Source: Pseudomonadota bacterium
Lineage (GTDB): Bacteria > Pseudomonadota > Gammaproteobacteria > Xanthomonadales > Rhodanobacteraceae
Assembly (NCBI GenBank): GCA_018240565.1
Contig: JAFEFO010000003.1
Location: forward strand, 19,208 to 83,207
Direction of reading: 5' to 3'
Length of the DNA stretch: 64,000 nucleotides
The stretch's first letter is position 1; each line of letters starts with the position of its first letter. Below are positions 20,042-29,565 of this stretch, piece after piece. The translations under genes were made by a program, and so were the position numbers. Under the pieces are notes generated by a model that was not told the DNA's origin, searched no databases, and worked only from the letters and a program-made list of their open reading frames with translations.

Positions 20042-20839
20042 ATGGCGACACAGCGGCTGATCACACGATTGCGCGAACACGACTGGTTGGCGGCGGCCAT
20101 CGAACTCGCGATCGTCGTCGTCGGCATCCTGATCGCATTGCAGGTCAGCAACTGGAACCAGGATCGCCTCGACAGCGCGCGCGCCGATCGCTACTACGTG
20201 CGCCTTCACGCGGATCTGACATCCGATATCGCCGCGATCGACGATGCACGCGCATTCTGGTCGCGCGTGACGAAGTTCGGCGAAAGTGCAATGGCGTTCA
20301 GCGAACACCGCAAGCGCGTGGAGGACTCCAACTGGAAAACCCTGCTGGCGTTTTTCCAGGCCAGCCAGTTGTATCCGTTCGAGCTTGCCGATACCACATT
20401 CGTCGAGATGCGTACCAGCGGCGCGCTGACCCTGGTTGCCGACGAAGGTTTGCGCAAACGCCTTGCCGACTATTACCGACTGAGCGGCAATGGCGTGCGC
20501 AGCGATATCCTGCGGCAAAACCCCGTCTATCGCATGCAGATCCGCGGGCTCACGCCGTGGACGGTACAGCAGTACATCTGGAACCACTGTTTTCGCCAGG
20601 GCGAAGGCGCGCAGCAAGTCCTGCTCGACTGCCCCGCTCCGATCAGCGAGCAGGAGTCCGCGGCGATCCTGGACAGCTATCAACACGATCCGTCGTTGCT
20701 GCCAAATCTGCGCACCTGGATGTCCATGATCCAGGTCGCCGACATCATCGTCACCGGCATCCGCAGCGATACGCGCAAACTCATTGCGGATGTGGATGCG
20801 GCGCGGGGCATGCGTGTGACCGCCGCCGCGATGCCGTAG
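20042..20839 (+). CDS. Single-pass membrane protein, DUF6090-like
   Basis: The protein has 265 residues from ATG 20042; an in-frame start 8 codons earlier is less likely. After a short basic N-terminus, one membrane helix (ELAIVVVGILIALQVSNWNQ, about residues 18-38) ends in the NWN motif typical of DUF6090-type proteins. The large C-terminal part (about 225 residues, helical, with a few Cys) should be periplasmic. Function is unknown. It stands alone, followed by 519 bases without a gene. Confidence 0.65.
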   Translation: MATQRLITRLREHDWLAAAIELAIVVVGILIALQVSNWNQDRLDSARADRYYVRLHADLTSDIAAIDDARAFWSRVTKFGESAMAFSEHRKRVEDSNWKTLLAFFQASQLYPFELADTTFVEMRTSGALTLVADEGLRKRLADYYRLSGNGVRSDILRQNPVYRMQIRGLTPWTVQQYIWNHCFRQGEGAQQVLLDCPAPISEQESAAILDSYQHDPSLLPNLRTWMSMIQVADIIVTGIRSDTRKLIADVDAARGMRVTAAAMP

Positions 20840-21358
20840 GAACCGCCTGCGCCATCGGCTACTGCGCAAGCACGAAATTGTGCGCCGCGCACAGCGCCGC
20901 CTGCGCGACCTTGCGCTGGCGCCATCGTCATTTGTGTTTTTCGGCATCTTCCCAAGCCATGCATTGCGTGCCGATGGGATCAAAACGCGGCGTCGTCACA
21001 ACACGTTTCCACCCCATGAATCGAAGGCGCACTCTGCCCCCTTGCCACACGCACCGGCCAGTGCGCTCATCGACACGCAGGCATTTTGCCGAGGCGGGAA
21101 AATTTTTGTACAGAATGCACGAACACCAGCCGCATAAGGTTTTTATATCAATGCGTGAGCAAATGTAAAAATCGAAACGTGCGGATTGACTTCAGTCGTT
21201 CGGCTGATAGCCTCCGGGACTTCGGCAGGGTTTGGATATCGGCCTGCCGTCCTGGGGACAACTGCACGATCGTCGTGCACGGATGGGGAAATCCGTTGCG
21301 CACCGGCGGCGGCACACTGCCCCATGAGATATCCGCCATTCTGGGGAGTGAGTCCTTC
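20840..21358. other. Gene-free leader region before the large propeller gene
   Basis: There is no convincing ORF here and no tRNA or known riboswitch class. The right half looks structured. A perfect 7-base stem TGCACGA-TCG-TCGTGCA lies at 21263-21279, and GGATATC (21234-21240) can pair with GATATCC (21328-21334), just upstream of the ribosome-binding site. A TTGACT at 21186-21191 with a poor -10 is a possible promoter. A long structured 5' leader is a reasonable reading but is not shown. Confidence 0.4.
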
Positions 21359-24300
21359 ATGCGTAAGTTATTGCCTTGGGCATTTTCATCGATCCTTGCC
21401 GCGGGAGCCGTCGGCGCCTATCTGCATCTGTCCGAACCGCAGTGGCTGCATTTCGACCTCGACAACGGCGAGGACGACGCACCGGATCCCGACCAGTGGA
21501 TCGTGCGCAGTACCTACGCGAACGGTGCATTGCGCCGTTTCGATCCGCAATGGGTCGTCGAAGCGGCGGAACAGGAACGCCTGAACGTGGCAGCGGCAAC
21601 GCCGGCCGGCGCAAAAACCTACGCCAAGCATCTTGTCCCGAATTCTCCGCTGGCCCTGCAGCCCAACACCTTTGTTCCGCTCGGGCCGATGCCGGAGAAC
21701 AACACCCAGCAAAGCTACGGCTCGGTTTCCGGCCGCGTGAACGTCATCGCGATCGATCCGGTCGACCCGACCATCGCCTACTTCGGTTCGGACGGTGGCG
21801 GCATCTGGAAGACCACGAACTGCTGTTCGATGGAAGCGCCGCCGAACAATCCCACGGCGTGGCAGCCGGTTACCGACGTACCCGAAGTCGCGGGCTTGTC
21901 GATTTCCGATATCACCATCGATGCGAACAATCACAACACGATCTACGGCGCGACCGGCGACCTGAACTACGGTTCGTTCTCGTTCGGCGCCGTCGGCGTG
22001 CTCAAGAGTACCGACCAGGGCCAGAGTTGGCGCCTTCTCGGCACCGACGTGTTCAGCCCCTACTACACCGGCGGTGCGGGCGGTTTTCCGCAGTACCAGG
22101 CGATCGGCAAGGTTGTTGTCGATCCGAACAATTCCAATACCGTGATCGTCGGCACCAAGACCAGCGTGTACTTCTCGTACGACGCCGGCGAGAACTGGGT
22201 CGGCCCCTGCTACACCAACCAGTACGCGACGGGCGCGTCGTCGCAACGCCAGGACGTGACCGGCCTCGTTCCCGTCAGCAACGGCGACGGCACCACGCGC
22301 CTGTACGTCGCGATCGGTACGCGTGGTTCGGCGACGCCGGTGCAGCCAGATCTCGGCCAAAACGGCGCAAACGGCGTCTATCGCCTCGCTACGATTCCAT
22401 CCGGAGGCTGCCCGGCTACGAACGCATGGACACTGCTCAACAACGGCTGGCTGCCCAGTACGGGCGCAGGTGCTCCGCAGACCGACTTCGGGCGCATCGA
22501 ACTGGCCGTATCGCCTGACCAGCCGAATACGATGTACGCGATGCTGCAGTCGCTGCAGACCGCCAGCAAGTATCAGGTGCTTGGCGTGTGGCGCAGCGAC
22601 GATGCCGGTACCACCTGGACGCAGAAGGCCGCAACGGCAAACGTGGCGCGCTGCGGCACCGATTCGTCGTCCGCCGGCGGCGGCTCGCAAATGTGGTACG
22701 ACGCCAGACTGGTCGTGCAGCCGGGCAATCCGGAAACGACCTTCCTCAGCGGATACGACATCTATCGCTCCACCGACGGCGGCGCGACCTATGCGGACAT
22801 CACCTGCGGCTGGACCACGAAACCGGCCGGCACGCTCGACCACGTGCACGTCGATCAGCATGCGCTGACGTTCTTGCCGGGCAGCTCGACGAAGATGATG
22901 ACGGGCTCGGACGGCGGCGTGTATTACGTCGAGGATGCCAACGCCACGTTCCCCAGCTTCCGCCAGCTCAACGAAACGATCAACAGCATCGAGTTCTACT
23001 TCGGCGACATCACCTCGAACTTCGCGAACGCAGCCAATCCGGCGATCGGCGCCGGCGCGCAGGACAACGGTTGCTCGGCGGTGAAGTTCAACGGTACGCC
23101 GACCGGTCCGGTGAAATGGAATTCCAATTGCTCTGGCGACGGTACCACAATGAAGATCGAGCCGGTCTACAACGCGATCTGGTTCAACTCCAGCCAGTAC
23201 GGTTCGCTGGCACGCAGCCTGACGTACGGCAACGGCAATCCATTGAGTGGCTCGTTCAGCACGGCCTCTGGCAATACCGGCGGCACTTGGGGCGGCGCCG
23301 GCGACTTGTCGAGCACGATCTTCGCGATGTCCTACGACATCTACAAATGGGGCCTACTCGATGCCGCGGGCAGCGGTTGCAGCACGGCCAGTGGTTGCAA
23401 TCACATGATCGCGGGCACGAACCGTCTATGGGAAACCACGGATCTGGCCAATCCGACCGCATCGACCATGCGTGCGTCGTGGAAGGCGCGTACCGCTAAC
23501 CTGACCAAGAACAACCTTATCATCGGCACGGACAACCGCTCGTACATCAACTACGTCGCGTACTCGTTCACCGACCCGACGGTGGCCGCCGTCGGCACCA
23601 ATGACGGCAACATGCAGATCGTGTTCGGCCTCGGCGGCACGGTCACGGCCAATTGCCCGCTGACGCCGCCGGCAACCGATCCGAACTGCGCGAATGCGGT
23701 CAACGTCACCGACAACAACAACGTGCTGCCTAACCGCCCGCTGTTCGGCGTGCGCTTCGATGCGCGCAGCGCACTGGTCGCCTATGCGGCCGTCGGTGGT
23801 TTCAACCAGAACACGCCGGGGCGTCCGGGCCATGTGTTCCAGGTGACTTGCGCCGATTACGGCTGCTCGAGCTTCGGCTGGAAGGACAAGTCTGGCAACC
23901 TGCCGAACATCCCGGTCGAGCAGATCATGCCGAACCCGAACCTGCCGCAGCAGGTGTTTGCCGGCACCGACTGGGGCCTGTACTACACCGACAACATCGA
24001 CGCCGATTCACCGGTGTGGCATTACTTCGAGGGCTTCCCGCGCGCGATGGTGTGGGAACTCGTCGTCGATCGCGGCTTCACCACGCTCGCGGCGTTCACG
24101 CGTTCGCGCGGCGCCTGGGTATGGCCGCTGCCCAATGCGGCGATCGGCAGTGGCGCGGACCTCGCGGTCGCGCAGACCGGTCCGGCGGGCGTTGCGCTCG
24201 GCGCTCAGGCGAGCTACACCGTGACGGTCAACAACAACGGGCCGAACACGGCCTACAACGTCGTCCTCAACGATCCGGTGCCGGTCGGCGTAACGCTTGC

Positions 24301-25615
24301 GTCAGTGACCGGCGCATGCTCGGCGTTCCCGTGCAACTTCGCGAGCCTGCCGAGCACCGCCAGCCGCACCGCAACCGTGACCTACACGGTACCCGCCGGT
24401 TATGACGTGAACCAGCCGCTGGCCAACATCGCGAGCGCCACGAGCGACACCGAGGATCCGAATCCCGCCAACAATTCGTCTTCGGCTTCGACCACGGTGA
24501 CCATGGCGGCCGATCTGGCGCTCGCCATGCAGGCGCCGGCGAGCGCCGTGCGCGGCGGCAAGGTGACCTACGCGATCGCCGTGAGCAACCAGGGTCCGGG
24601 TACGGCAAGCGCCGTCAGCGTCGATGACCCGGCGCCGGCCGGCCTCGTGTTCGTCGCCAACAGTGGCGATTGCACGACCGCATTCCCGTGCGACCTCGGC
24701 TCGCTCGCCAACGGCGCAGTGAAGATCATCACCGCGACCTTCAGCGTACCGTACGACTACGCCGGGCCAAGCCCGTTCACGAACACCGCGACGGTCAATT
24801 CCGCCACGCCCGATCCGGCATCCGCCAACAATAGCGCCAGCGTGAACGTGGCCACGACCGATTCGGCCGACGTGTCGATCACGCAGACCGGCACCGCCGC
24901 CGTCCTCGCCGGCAATTCCGTCAGCTACACGGTGACCGTGGGCAACGCCGGTCCCAGCGCGGCCAGTGGCGTAGTCGTCGACGATCCGGTGCCCGCGGGC
25001 CTCGTCGCCGGTAACGTCAGCGGCGACTGCGCTGCGCTGCCCTGCTCGCTCGGTACGTTGAACCCGGGCGACAGCCGCAGCTTCGTCGTGACCTTCGGCG
25101 TGCCGCCGGATTACGCCGGTGCGAATCCGGTCGCGAATATCGCGTCCGTCAGCAGCGGTACGACAGATCCGAACATGGGCAACAACGTGTTTTCGGCCTA
25201 CACGACTGTTGGCGCCGGCGCCGACATCACGGTCGCGATCGCCGCTCCGGATTCATTCCTGCGCGGCGGCAGCATCGTCTATCAGGTGAGCATCACCAAC
25301 AATGGTCCGAGTGCGGCCGAGGACGCGCAGTTGAACGCCTCGCTGCCGGCGGGCCTGAACTTCGTGAGCAACAGCGGGGATTGCACCTCGGCGTGGCCGT
25401 GCGCGATCGGCCATCTGGATCCCGGCGCCACGCGCACCGTGACCACCACGGTCTGCGTGGCGTCGAGCTACAGCGGCAACCTGCTGCGCCTCGACGCGAA
25501 CGGTGGCTCGGGCACGTCCGATCCTTACATGGGCAACAACAGCGCATCCGCCTATGTACAGTTCGATGCCGATTCGATCTTCCGTGGCGACTTCGAAAGC
25601 GACACCTGCCATTGA
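21359..25615 (+). CDS. Giant secreted beta-propeller protein with four DUF11 repeats and GFE-like tail
   Basis: The protein has 1,418 residues from ATG 21359, which has GGGGAGTGAG upstream. The N-terminal hydrophobic helix (LLPWAFSSILAAGAVGAYL) is a signal peptide or anchor. Residues about 100-925 form BNR/sortilin-like propellers with Asp-box blades (SDDAGTTWTQ, STDGGATYAD, SYDAGENW, STDQGQSW). Four DUF11 domains of about 118 residues follow from about residue 930. Each opens with a form of GADLAVAQTGPAG, and each has a Cys pair (ACSAFPC, DCTTAFPC, DCAALPC, DCTSAWPC), so four disulfides are likely. The end SIFRGDFESDTCH is a GFE-like tail with extra residues. Likely a large surface or extracellular protein; enzymatic activity is not shown. 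Confidence 0.83.
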   Translation: MRKLLPWAFSSILAAGAVGAYLHLSEPQWLHFDLDNGEDDAPDPDQWIVRSTYANGALRRFDPQWVVEAAEQERLNVAAATPAGAKTYAKHLVPNSPLALQPNTFVPLGPMPENNTQQSYGSVSGRVNVIAIDPVDPTIAYFGSDGGGIWKTTNCCSMEAPPNNPTAWQPVTDVPEVAGLSISDITIDANNHNTIYGATGDLNYGSFSFGAVGVLKSTDQGQSWRLLGTDVFSPYYTGGAGGFPQYQAIGKVVVDPNNSNTVIVGTKTSVYFSYDAGENWVGPCYTNQYATGASSQRQDVTGLVPVSNGDGTTRLYVAIGTRGSATPVQPDLGQNGANGVYRLATIPSGGCPATNAWTLLNNGWLPSTGAGAPQTDFGRIELAVSPDQPNTMYAMLQSLQTASKYQVLGVWRSDDAGTTWTQKAATANVARCGTDSSSAGGGSQMWYDARLVVQPGNPETTFLSGYDIYRSTDGGATYADITCGWTTKPAGTLDHVHVDQHALTFLPGSSTKMMTGSDGGVYYVEDANATFPSFRQLNETINSIEFYFGDITSNFANAANPAIGAGAQDNGCSAVKFNGTPTGPVKWNSNCSGDGTTMKIEPVYNAIWFNSSQYGSLARSLTYGNGNPLSGSFSTASGNTGGTWGGAGDLSSTIFAMSYDIYKWGLLDAAGSGCSTASGCNHMIAGTNRLWETTDLANPTASTMRASWKARTANLTKNNLIIGTDNRSYINYVAYSFTDPTVAAVGTNDGNMQIVFGLGGTVTANCPLTPPATDPNCANAVNVTDNNNVLPNRPLFGVRFDARSALVAYAAVGGFNQNTPGRPGHVFQVTCADYGCSSFGWKDKSGNLPNIPVEQIMPNPNLPQQVFAGTDWGLYYTDNIDADSPVWHYFEGFPRAMVWELVVDRGFTTLAAFTRSRGAWVWPLPNAAIGSGADLAVAQTGPAGVALGAQASYTVTVNNNGPNTAYNVVLNDPVPVGVTLASVTGACSAFPCNFASLPSTASRTATVTYTVPAGYDVNQPLANIASATSDTEDPNPANNSSSASTTVTMAADLALAMQAPASAVRGGKVTYAIAVSNQGPGTASAVSVDDPAPAGLVFVANSGDCTTAFPCDLGSLANGAVKIITATFSVPYDYAGPSPFTNTATVNSATPDPASANNSASVNVATTDSADVSITQTGTAAVLAGNSVSYTVTVGNAGPSAASGVVVDDPVPAGLVAGNVSGDCAALPCSLGTLNPGDSRSFVVTFGVPPDYAGANPVANIASVSSGTTDPNMGNNVFSAYTTVGAGADITVAIAAPDSFLRGGSIVYQVSITNNGPSAAEDAQLNASLPAGLNFVSNSGDCTSAWPCAIGHLDPGATRTVTTTVCVASSYSGNLLRLDANGGSGTSDPYMGNNSASAYVQFDADSIFRGDFESDTCH

Positions 25616-25619
25616 ACAT

Positions 25620-25660
25620 GCGGCCCCGTCGGATCCCACTCCTGGATTCGACGGGGCCGC
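25620..25660 (+). terminator. Hairpin terminator after the giant propeller gene
   Basis: A perfect 12-base GC-rich stem, GCGGCCCCGTCG (25620-25631) with CGACGGGGCCGC (25649-25660), encloses a 17-base loop. It starts 4 bases after the stop codon. Only TT follows, not a long U tract, so termination may be partial or the hairpin may protect the 3' end. Confidence 0.75.
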
Positions 25661-25779
25661 TTCACGAACAGGGGCAAATGCCACCGCTGCAGCGTGTCAT
25701 AACAATGCCTTCCACCCGGTCGATCACATGGCGTGAACGTTTGCCGTAGTATCGTTCCAACTCCCACGGAGGCCTTGCC

Positions 25780-26337
25780 ATGAAATCGCTGACTGCCCTT
25801 GCTGCTGCCGCCATCGCGCTCGCCGCATTTTCGACATCCTCACAGGCCGAACTCAAGGTCGGCGCGAAGGCGCCTGAATTCAGCCTGCCGGCCTGGCTGG
25901 CCGGCAATCCTTTCACCTTCGATCTCGACGCCGCACTCAAAAAAGGCCCCGTCGTGGTGTATTTCTTCCCCGCACCGCACACCTCGGGCTGCAATGTCGA
26001 AGCGCATCTGTTTTCCGAAGCCATCGACCAGTTCAAGGCACTCGACGCCACGGTCATCGGCGTCACCGCCGGCAATCTCGACCAGATTGCGGATTTCTCC
26101 AAGGAAACCGACCATTGCAGCGGCAAGTTCGCGGTTGCCGCCGACAAGGGCGCGGTGACGGCAAAGGAATACGATTCGATCCTGACGATGAAGCCGGATT
26201 GGTCCAATCGCACCTCGTACCTGATCGATCAGTCCGGCAAAATCGCCGCCGCCTATTCGGCGATGAGCCCGAAAGAGCACGTCAGCGAAATGCTCGCGGC
26301 GCTCAAGGCGCTGCCGCACGCGAAGACCGCGCAATAG
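25780..26337 (+). CDS. Periplasmic peroxiredoxin (AhpC/TSA, Bcp-like)
   Basis: The protein has 185 residues. A Sec signal peptide ends SSQA, with cleavage near residue 23. The peroxidatic cysteine is Cys71 in the PxxxTxxC motif PAPHTSGC, with Thr68 conserved; a likely resolving cysteine is Cys113 in DHCSGKF. It should reduce peroxides in the periplasm, which is less usual than the cytoplasmic Bcp/PrxQ form. The electron donor is unknown. It converges on the M14 peptidase gene 19 bases away. Confidence 0.88.
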   Translation: MKSLTALAAAAIALAAFSTSSQAELKVGAKAPEFSLPAWLAGNPFTFDLDAALKKGPVVVYFFPAPHTSGCNVEAHLFSEAIDQFKALDATVIGVTAGNLDQIADFSKETDHCSGKFAVAADKGAVTAKEYDSILTMKPDWSNRTSYLIDQSGKIAAAYSAMSPKEHVSEMLAALKALPHAKTAQ

Positions 26338-26356
26338 CAACTGCCAGCGGGACCGG

Positions 26357-27277
26357 CTAGCGCGCGAGCACGAAGTCGAGCGCTGCGCACACCGCCGCCG
26401 CCTGCGCGGCGTTGCATTGTTCCGGCGTCGCGCGCGGACTGTCCGGATAGACCTCGGTCGTCGTCGTGCAGCGTGCGCCGGTGATGCCGGCACACAGGCC
26501 GAGTTGCCGGTACGCGTACTCGATCACGCCCGGTGCCACCACCGGCGAGCCGATGATCTCGCCCTTGGCATCCGCCGGCGCGATGTGCGTGACCTTCGCC
26601 ACTGCCGCGATCACCGCCTGCTGGAACTCCGGCTGCGGGTTCGCCGAATCGGCGCACAGGTAGAATCCGTCCGGAATAGCATCCGGCTCGAATGGCTTGC
26701 CGTCGCGCGCGGCGAGCGCCGGGCGGAATTCGGATTCGTCGCTGTCGGTGGTTTCGTGCAGGTCGATGTGCAGCACGAAGCGGCTGCGCAGCGGCGCGAT
26801 GAGGTCCATCAGCGCGGCGGATTCCGCCGCCGGACTGTCGGCACGGAACGAGCGGTTGGGATCGATCGCGAACGGATTCCAGCGGTGGATGCGCTCATAC
26901 GCCCACGGACTCACGCACGGCGCGACCAGCACGTTGATCCTGCCGACATAAGCGGCCAAGTGCCGATCGACGAATTGCAGCGCGCCATGCACGCCGCTGG
27001 TCTCGTAGCCGTGCACGCCGCCGCTGACCAGGGCGGCGGGCAAATCGTCATTCCAGCCGCGGCTGCCGATGGCGAACAGCGCATACGCACCGTCCTCGGC
27101 GTAGTCCAGCCGTCCGTACTCGCGTACATCGAAGCGTCCGCGCAGCAGGTCGATCTTGTCGAGCACGTCCTCGACATAGCTGCGTTGCTTGTGCTGGCGC
27201 GCGCGCCATTGTGCCTTCTCGGCGTCCGACCAGGGTGTGCCAGGTGTTCCCACGGGATAGACGGATTGCGTAGCCAT
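26357..27277 (-). CDS. M14-family zinc carboxypeptidase
   Basis: The protein has 306 residues from ATG 27277, which has AGGGA 7 bases before it. An upstream in-frame ATG at 27424 would overlap the chaA promoter region and adds no domain. Zinc ligands are His89 and Glu92 (GVHGYETSG) and a later histidine, probably His174 in IDLHET. Substrate-binding DPNRSF (about 139-144) and a catalytic Glu in TTTTEVYPDS are present. No signal peptide is visible, so it is probably cytoplasmic. The substrate is unknown. Divergent from chaA. Confidence 0.85.
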   Translation of the reverse strand: MATQSVYPVGTPGTPWSDAEKAQWRARQHKQRSYVEDVLDKIDLLRGRFDVREYGRLDYAEDGAYALFAIGSRGWNDDLPAALVSGGVHGYETSGVHGALQFVDRHLAAYVGRINVLVAPCVSPWAYERIHRWNPFAIDPNRSFRADSPAAESAALMDLIAPLRSRFVLHIDLHETTDSDESEFRPALAARDGKPFEPDAIPDGFYLCADSANPQPEFQQAVIAAVAKVTHIAPADAKGEIIGSPVVAPGVIEYAYRQLGLCAGITGARCTTTTEVYPDSPRATPEQCNAAQAAAVCAALDFVLAR

Positions 27278-27426
27278 GAACAAATCCCTGCTGCCGATGC
27301 ACCAGGGCAAGACTTTAGCATTGCCTTGTGCCAAGCTCGCATAGGCACGTTCATCGCGTGCGCGCGGCGAATGCCTGATAGCGGGCGTTTTGCGAGGACC
27401 CTCAACCCAGTGGAAGAACGACACGC

Positions 27427-28512
27427 ATGAGCAATCCGGCCCGGCACAATCCCACGTGGTCTTTCGTGGTCCCGTGCGTGGGTTTCGTCCTGCTTGCCCT
27501 GTCGTGGGCGCTGCCGGGACTGCCAGGCACGACCGCCTTGCTCGTGGCCGGACTCGTCGCCAACGTGATCGCCTCGGTCCACCACGCGGAAGTCATCGCC
27601 CATCGCGTGGGTGAGCCATTCGGCACCCTGGTGTTGGCGCTGGCGGTGACGGTCATCGAGGTGGCGTTGATCGTGTCGATGATGCTGTCCGGCGGCCCGG
27701 AAACGGCGGGACTCGCGCGCGACACGGTGTTTGCCGCGGTCATGATCATCCTCAACGGACTGATCGGCGCCAGCCTGCTGGTCGGCGGGCGCAAGCACCA
27801 CGTGCAGGAATTCAAGCTCGAAGGCATCAATGCGGCGCTCGGCACGCTCACCGTGATCGTCATGTTCACGCTGGTCGTGCCGAACTACTCGACCAGCGCG
27901 CCCGGACCCGTGTACACGTCCGCGCAATTGCTGTTCGTCGCCGCGGCGACGCTGGCGCTGTTCGCCGCCTTCACCGTGTTCCAGACCGTACGCCACCGCG
28001 ACTACTTCCTGCCAGGCGGCGATGAGGACGGCGATCCGTCCGCGACCCGGCCGACATCGAGCGAAGCATTGATCAGCCTGGCCTTTTTGCTCATTGCACT
28101 CGTCGTCGTGGTGCTCAGCGCCAAAGGCATCTCGCCCGCGATCGAAGCGGGACTGCAGGCGGCGGGTGCGCCGGCGGCCACGGTCGGCATTTTGATCGCC
28201 GCCATCGTGCTGTTGCCCGAGAGCGTCGCCGCGATTCGCGCCGCGCATGCGAACCGCCTGCAAACGAGCCTCAACCTCGCCATCGGTTCGGCCATCGCCA
28301 GCATCGGTTTGACGGTGCCGACCGTTGCCGTCCTGTCCCTGCTCATGGACTGGCACCTCGCGCTCGGACTCGACACCAAGTCGACGGTGCTGCTCGTGCT
28401 GTCGCTGTTCGTGGTCTCGATCTCGCTGCGCACCGGCCGCACGACGATGCTTCCCGGCGTCGTCCACCTGGTGATCTTCGCCGCCTATCTGTTCCTGAGC
28501 TTCGTGCCGTGA
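27427..28512 (+). CDS. chaA: Ca2+/H+ (Na+/H+) antiporter, ChaA type
   Basis: The protein has 361 residues with about 11 membrane helices in two repeats, the CaCA layout. The ion-binding alpha-repeats carry conserved acidic residues: LAVTVIEVALIVSMML in the first half and AAIVLLPESVAAIRAAHANRLQTSLNL in the second. A hydrophilic loop (GGDEDGDPSATRPTSSE) separates the halves. It exports Ca2+, and in E. coli ChaA also K+ and Na+, in exchange for protons. It is a single gene with its own divergent promoter, and converges on the ATP-grasp gene. Confidence 0.92.
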   Translation: MSNPARHNPTWSFVVPCVGFVLLALSWALPGLPGTTALLVAGLVANVIASVHHAEVIAHRVGEPFGTLVLALAVTVIEVALIVSMMLSGGPETAGLARDTVFAAVMIILNGLIGASLLVGGRKHHVQEFKLEGINAALGTLTVIVMFTLVVPNYSTSAPGPVYTSAQLLFVAAATLALFAAFTVFQTVRHRDYFLPGGDEDGDPSATRPTSSEALISLAFLLIALVVVVLSAKGISPAIEAGLQAAGAPAATVGILIAAIVLLPESVAAIRAAHANRLQTSLNLAIGSAIASIGLTVPTVAVLSLLMDWHLALGLDTKSTVLLVLSLFVVSISLRTGRTTMLPGVVHLVIFAAYLFLSFVP

Positions 28513-28540
28513 GTGTGTCCGATGGAGTGATCGGCGCGCA

Positions 28541-29563
28541 TCAGTCGCCCTTCTTCGCGCGCCGCAGCGCCTGATTGACCACCTTGCGGATCAGGCCCGG
28601 ATAGTCGATGCCGGCCTTGGCCGCCGATTGCGCGAGTTCGTCGTCGCGGGCAATACAGGGATTCGCGTTCGGTTCGATCACGTAGACGTTGCCGGCAGCA
28701 GTGACGCGCAGGTCGAAGCGTGCGTAGCTGCGGATGTTGAGCGCGCGATAAGCGCGTTTGCACGTGTCGTCGATGTGCTGTTGCAATTCCGGCTCCAGCG
28801 CCTTGGCGAAATGGTTCCTGATGCCCCAGCGCTTGCGATAGGCGTCGTCCCACTTCGCCTTGTAGGTGGCGATGCGCGGCTCGTCCTCGGCCATCTGGCC
28901 GAACGTCATCTCGCGCGCCGGCAGCACGCGCATCGCACGGTCGCCGATGATGCTGACGTACATCTCGCGGCCATCGATGTATTCCTCGGCGATGGCGTCC
29001 AGGTTCATGCGCTCGTGGATCATGGCGATGCGCGCCAGGAACGCCGCTTCGTCGTCGACGATGGAGGCCTGCGAGATGCCGCGCGAGGCTTCCTCGGTCA
29101 GCGGCTTGACGATGCACGGCAGTTTCAAAGTTTTCGGCAACCACACCCTGCGCCCACGATAGTAAACGTGGAAGCGCGGCGTGCGCACGCGATGGAAGCG
29201 CAGGATCTTCTTGCACAGGCTCTTGTCATTGCACAGGAACAGCGAATGTGAACTCGCGCCCGTGCACGGCACGCCGAGCAGTTCCATGGTGGCGACGATG
29301 TTCTTGTCCCAATGCGGCGCGTTGCGAAAAGTCTCGCACAGATTGAAGATCACGTCCGGTTTGATGTCGCGTACTGCATCGAGCAGCGGCCGGATGTCAT
29401 CGAACAGACTCAGGCGATGCACCTCGTAGCCGCATTCGAGCAGGGCCTTCCACACGTCGTTTTCGGTGTAGCTGCCGTCCGGATCGGCGAATTCCGCGGC
29501 GTAGTCGTGATCGGGTTTCACCGCGTACGGCAGGTCGAACACCATCAGCACGCGCGTGGACAT
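28541..29563 (-). CDS. ATP-grasp ligase related to D-Ala-D-Ala ligase
   Basis: The protein has 340 residues from ATG 29563. GGAG lies 10 bases upstream, within the 3' end of the metallopeptidase gene. An N-terminal pre-ATP-grasp domain (FNLCETFRNAPHWDKNIVATMELLGVPCTG) resembles Ddl enzymes. The ATP-grasp fold then shows CNDKSLCKKIL, LPCIVKPLTEEASRGIS, AEEYIDGREMYVSIIGD and the Mg-binding RFDLRVTAAGNVYVIEPNANP. It should join a carboxylate to an amine through an acyl-phosphate. It is not the cell-wall ddl, which normally sits in the mur cluster. Only 2 bases separate it from the metallopeptidase stop, so the two are translationally coupled and probably work together. Substrates are unknown. 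Confidence 0.82.
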   Translation of the reverse strand: MSTRVLMVFDLPYAVKPDHDYAAEFADPDGSYTENDVWKALLECGYEVHRLSLFDDIRPLLDAVRDIKPDVIFNLCETFRNAPHWDKNIVATMELLGVPCTGASSHSLFLCNDKSLCKKILRFHRVRTPRFHVYYRGRRVWLPKTLKLPCIVKPLTEEASRGISQASIVDDEAAFLARIAMIHERMNLDAIAEEYIDGREMYVSIIGDRAMRVLPAREMTFGQMAEDEPRIATYKAKWDDAYRKRWGIRNHFAKALEPELQQHIDDTCKRAYRALNIRSYARFDLRVTAAGNVYVIEPNANPCIARDDELAQSAAKAGIDYPGLIRKVVNQALRRAKKGD

Positions 29564-29565
29564 GG

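Noticed and set aside
20840..21358. Possible c-di-GMP or other riboswitch in the long gap
   Set aside because: The conserved core sequences of the known riboswitch classes I can recall are not present; only generic hairpins are seen.
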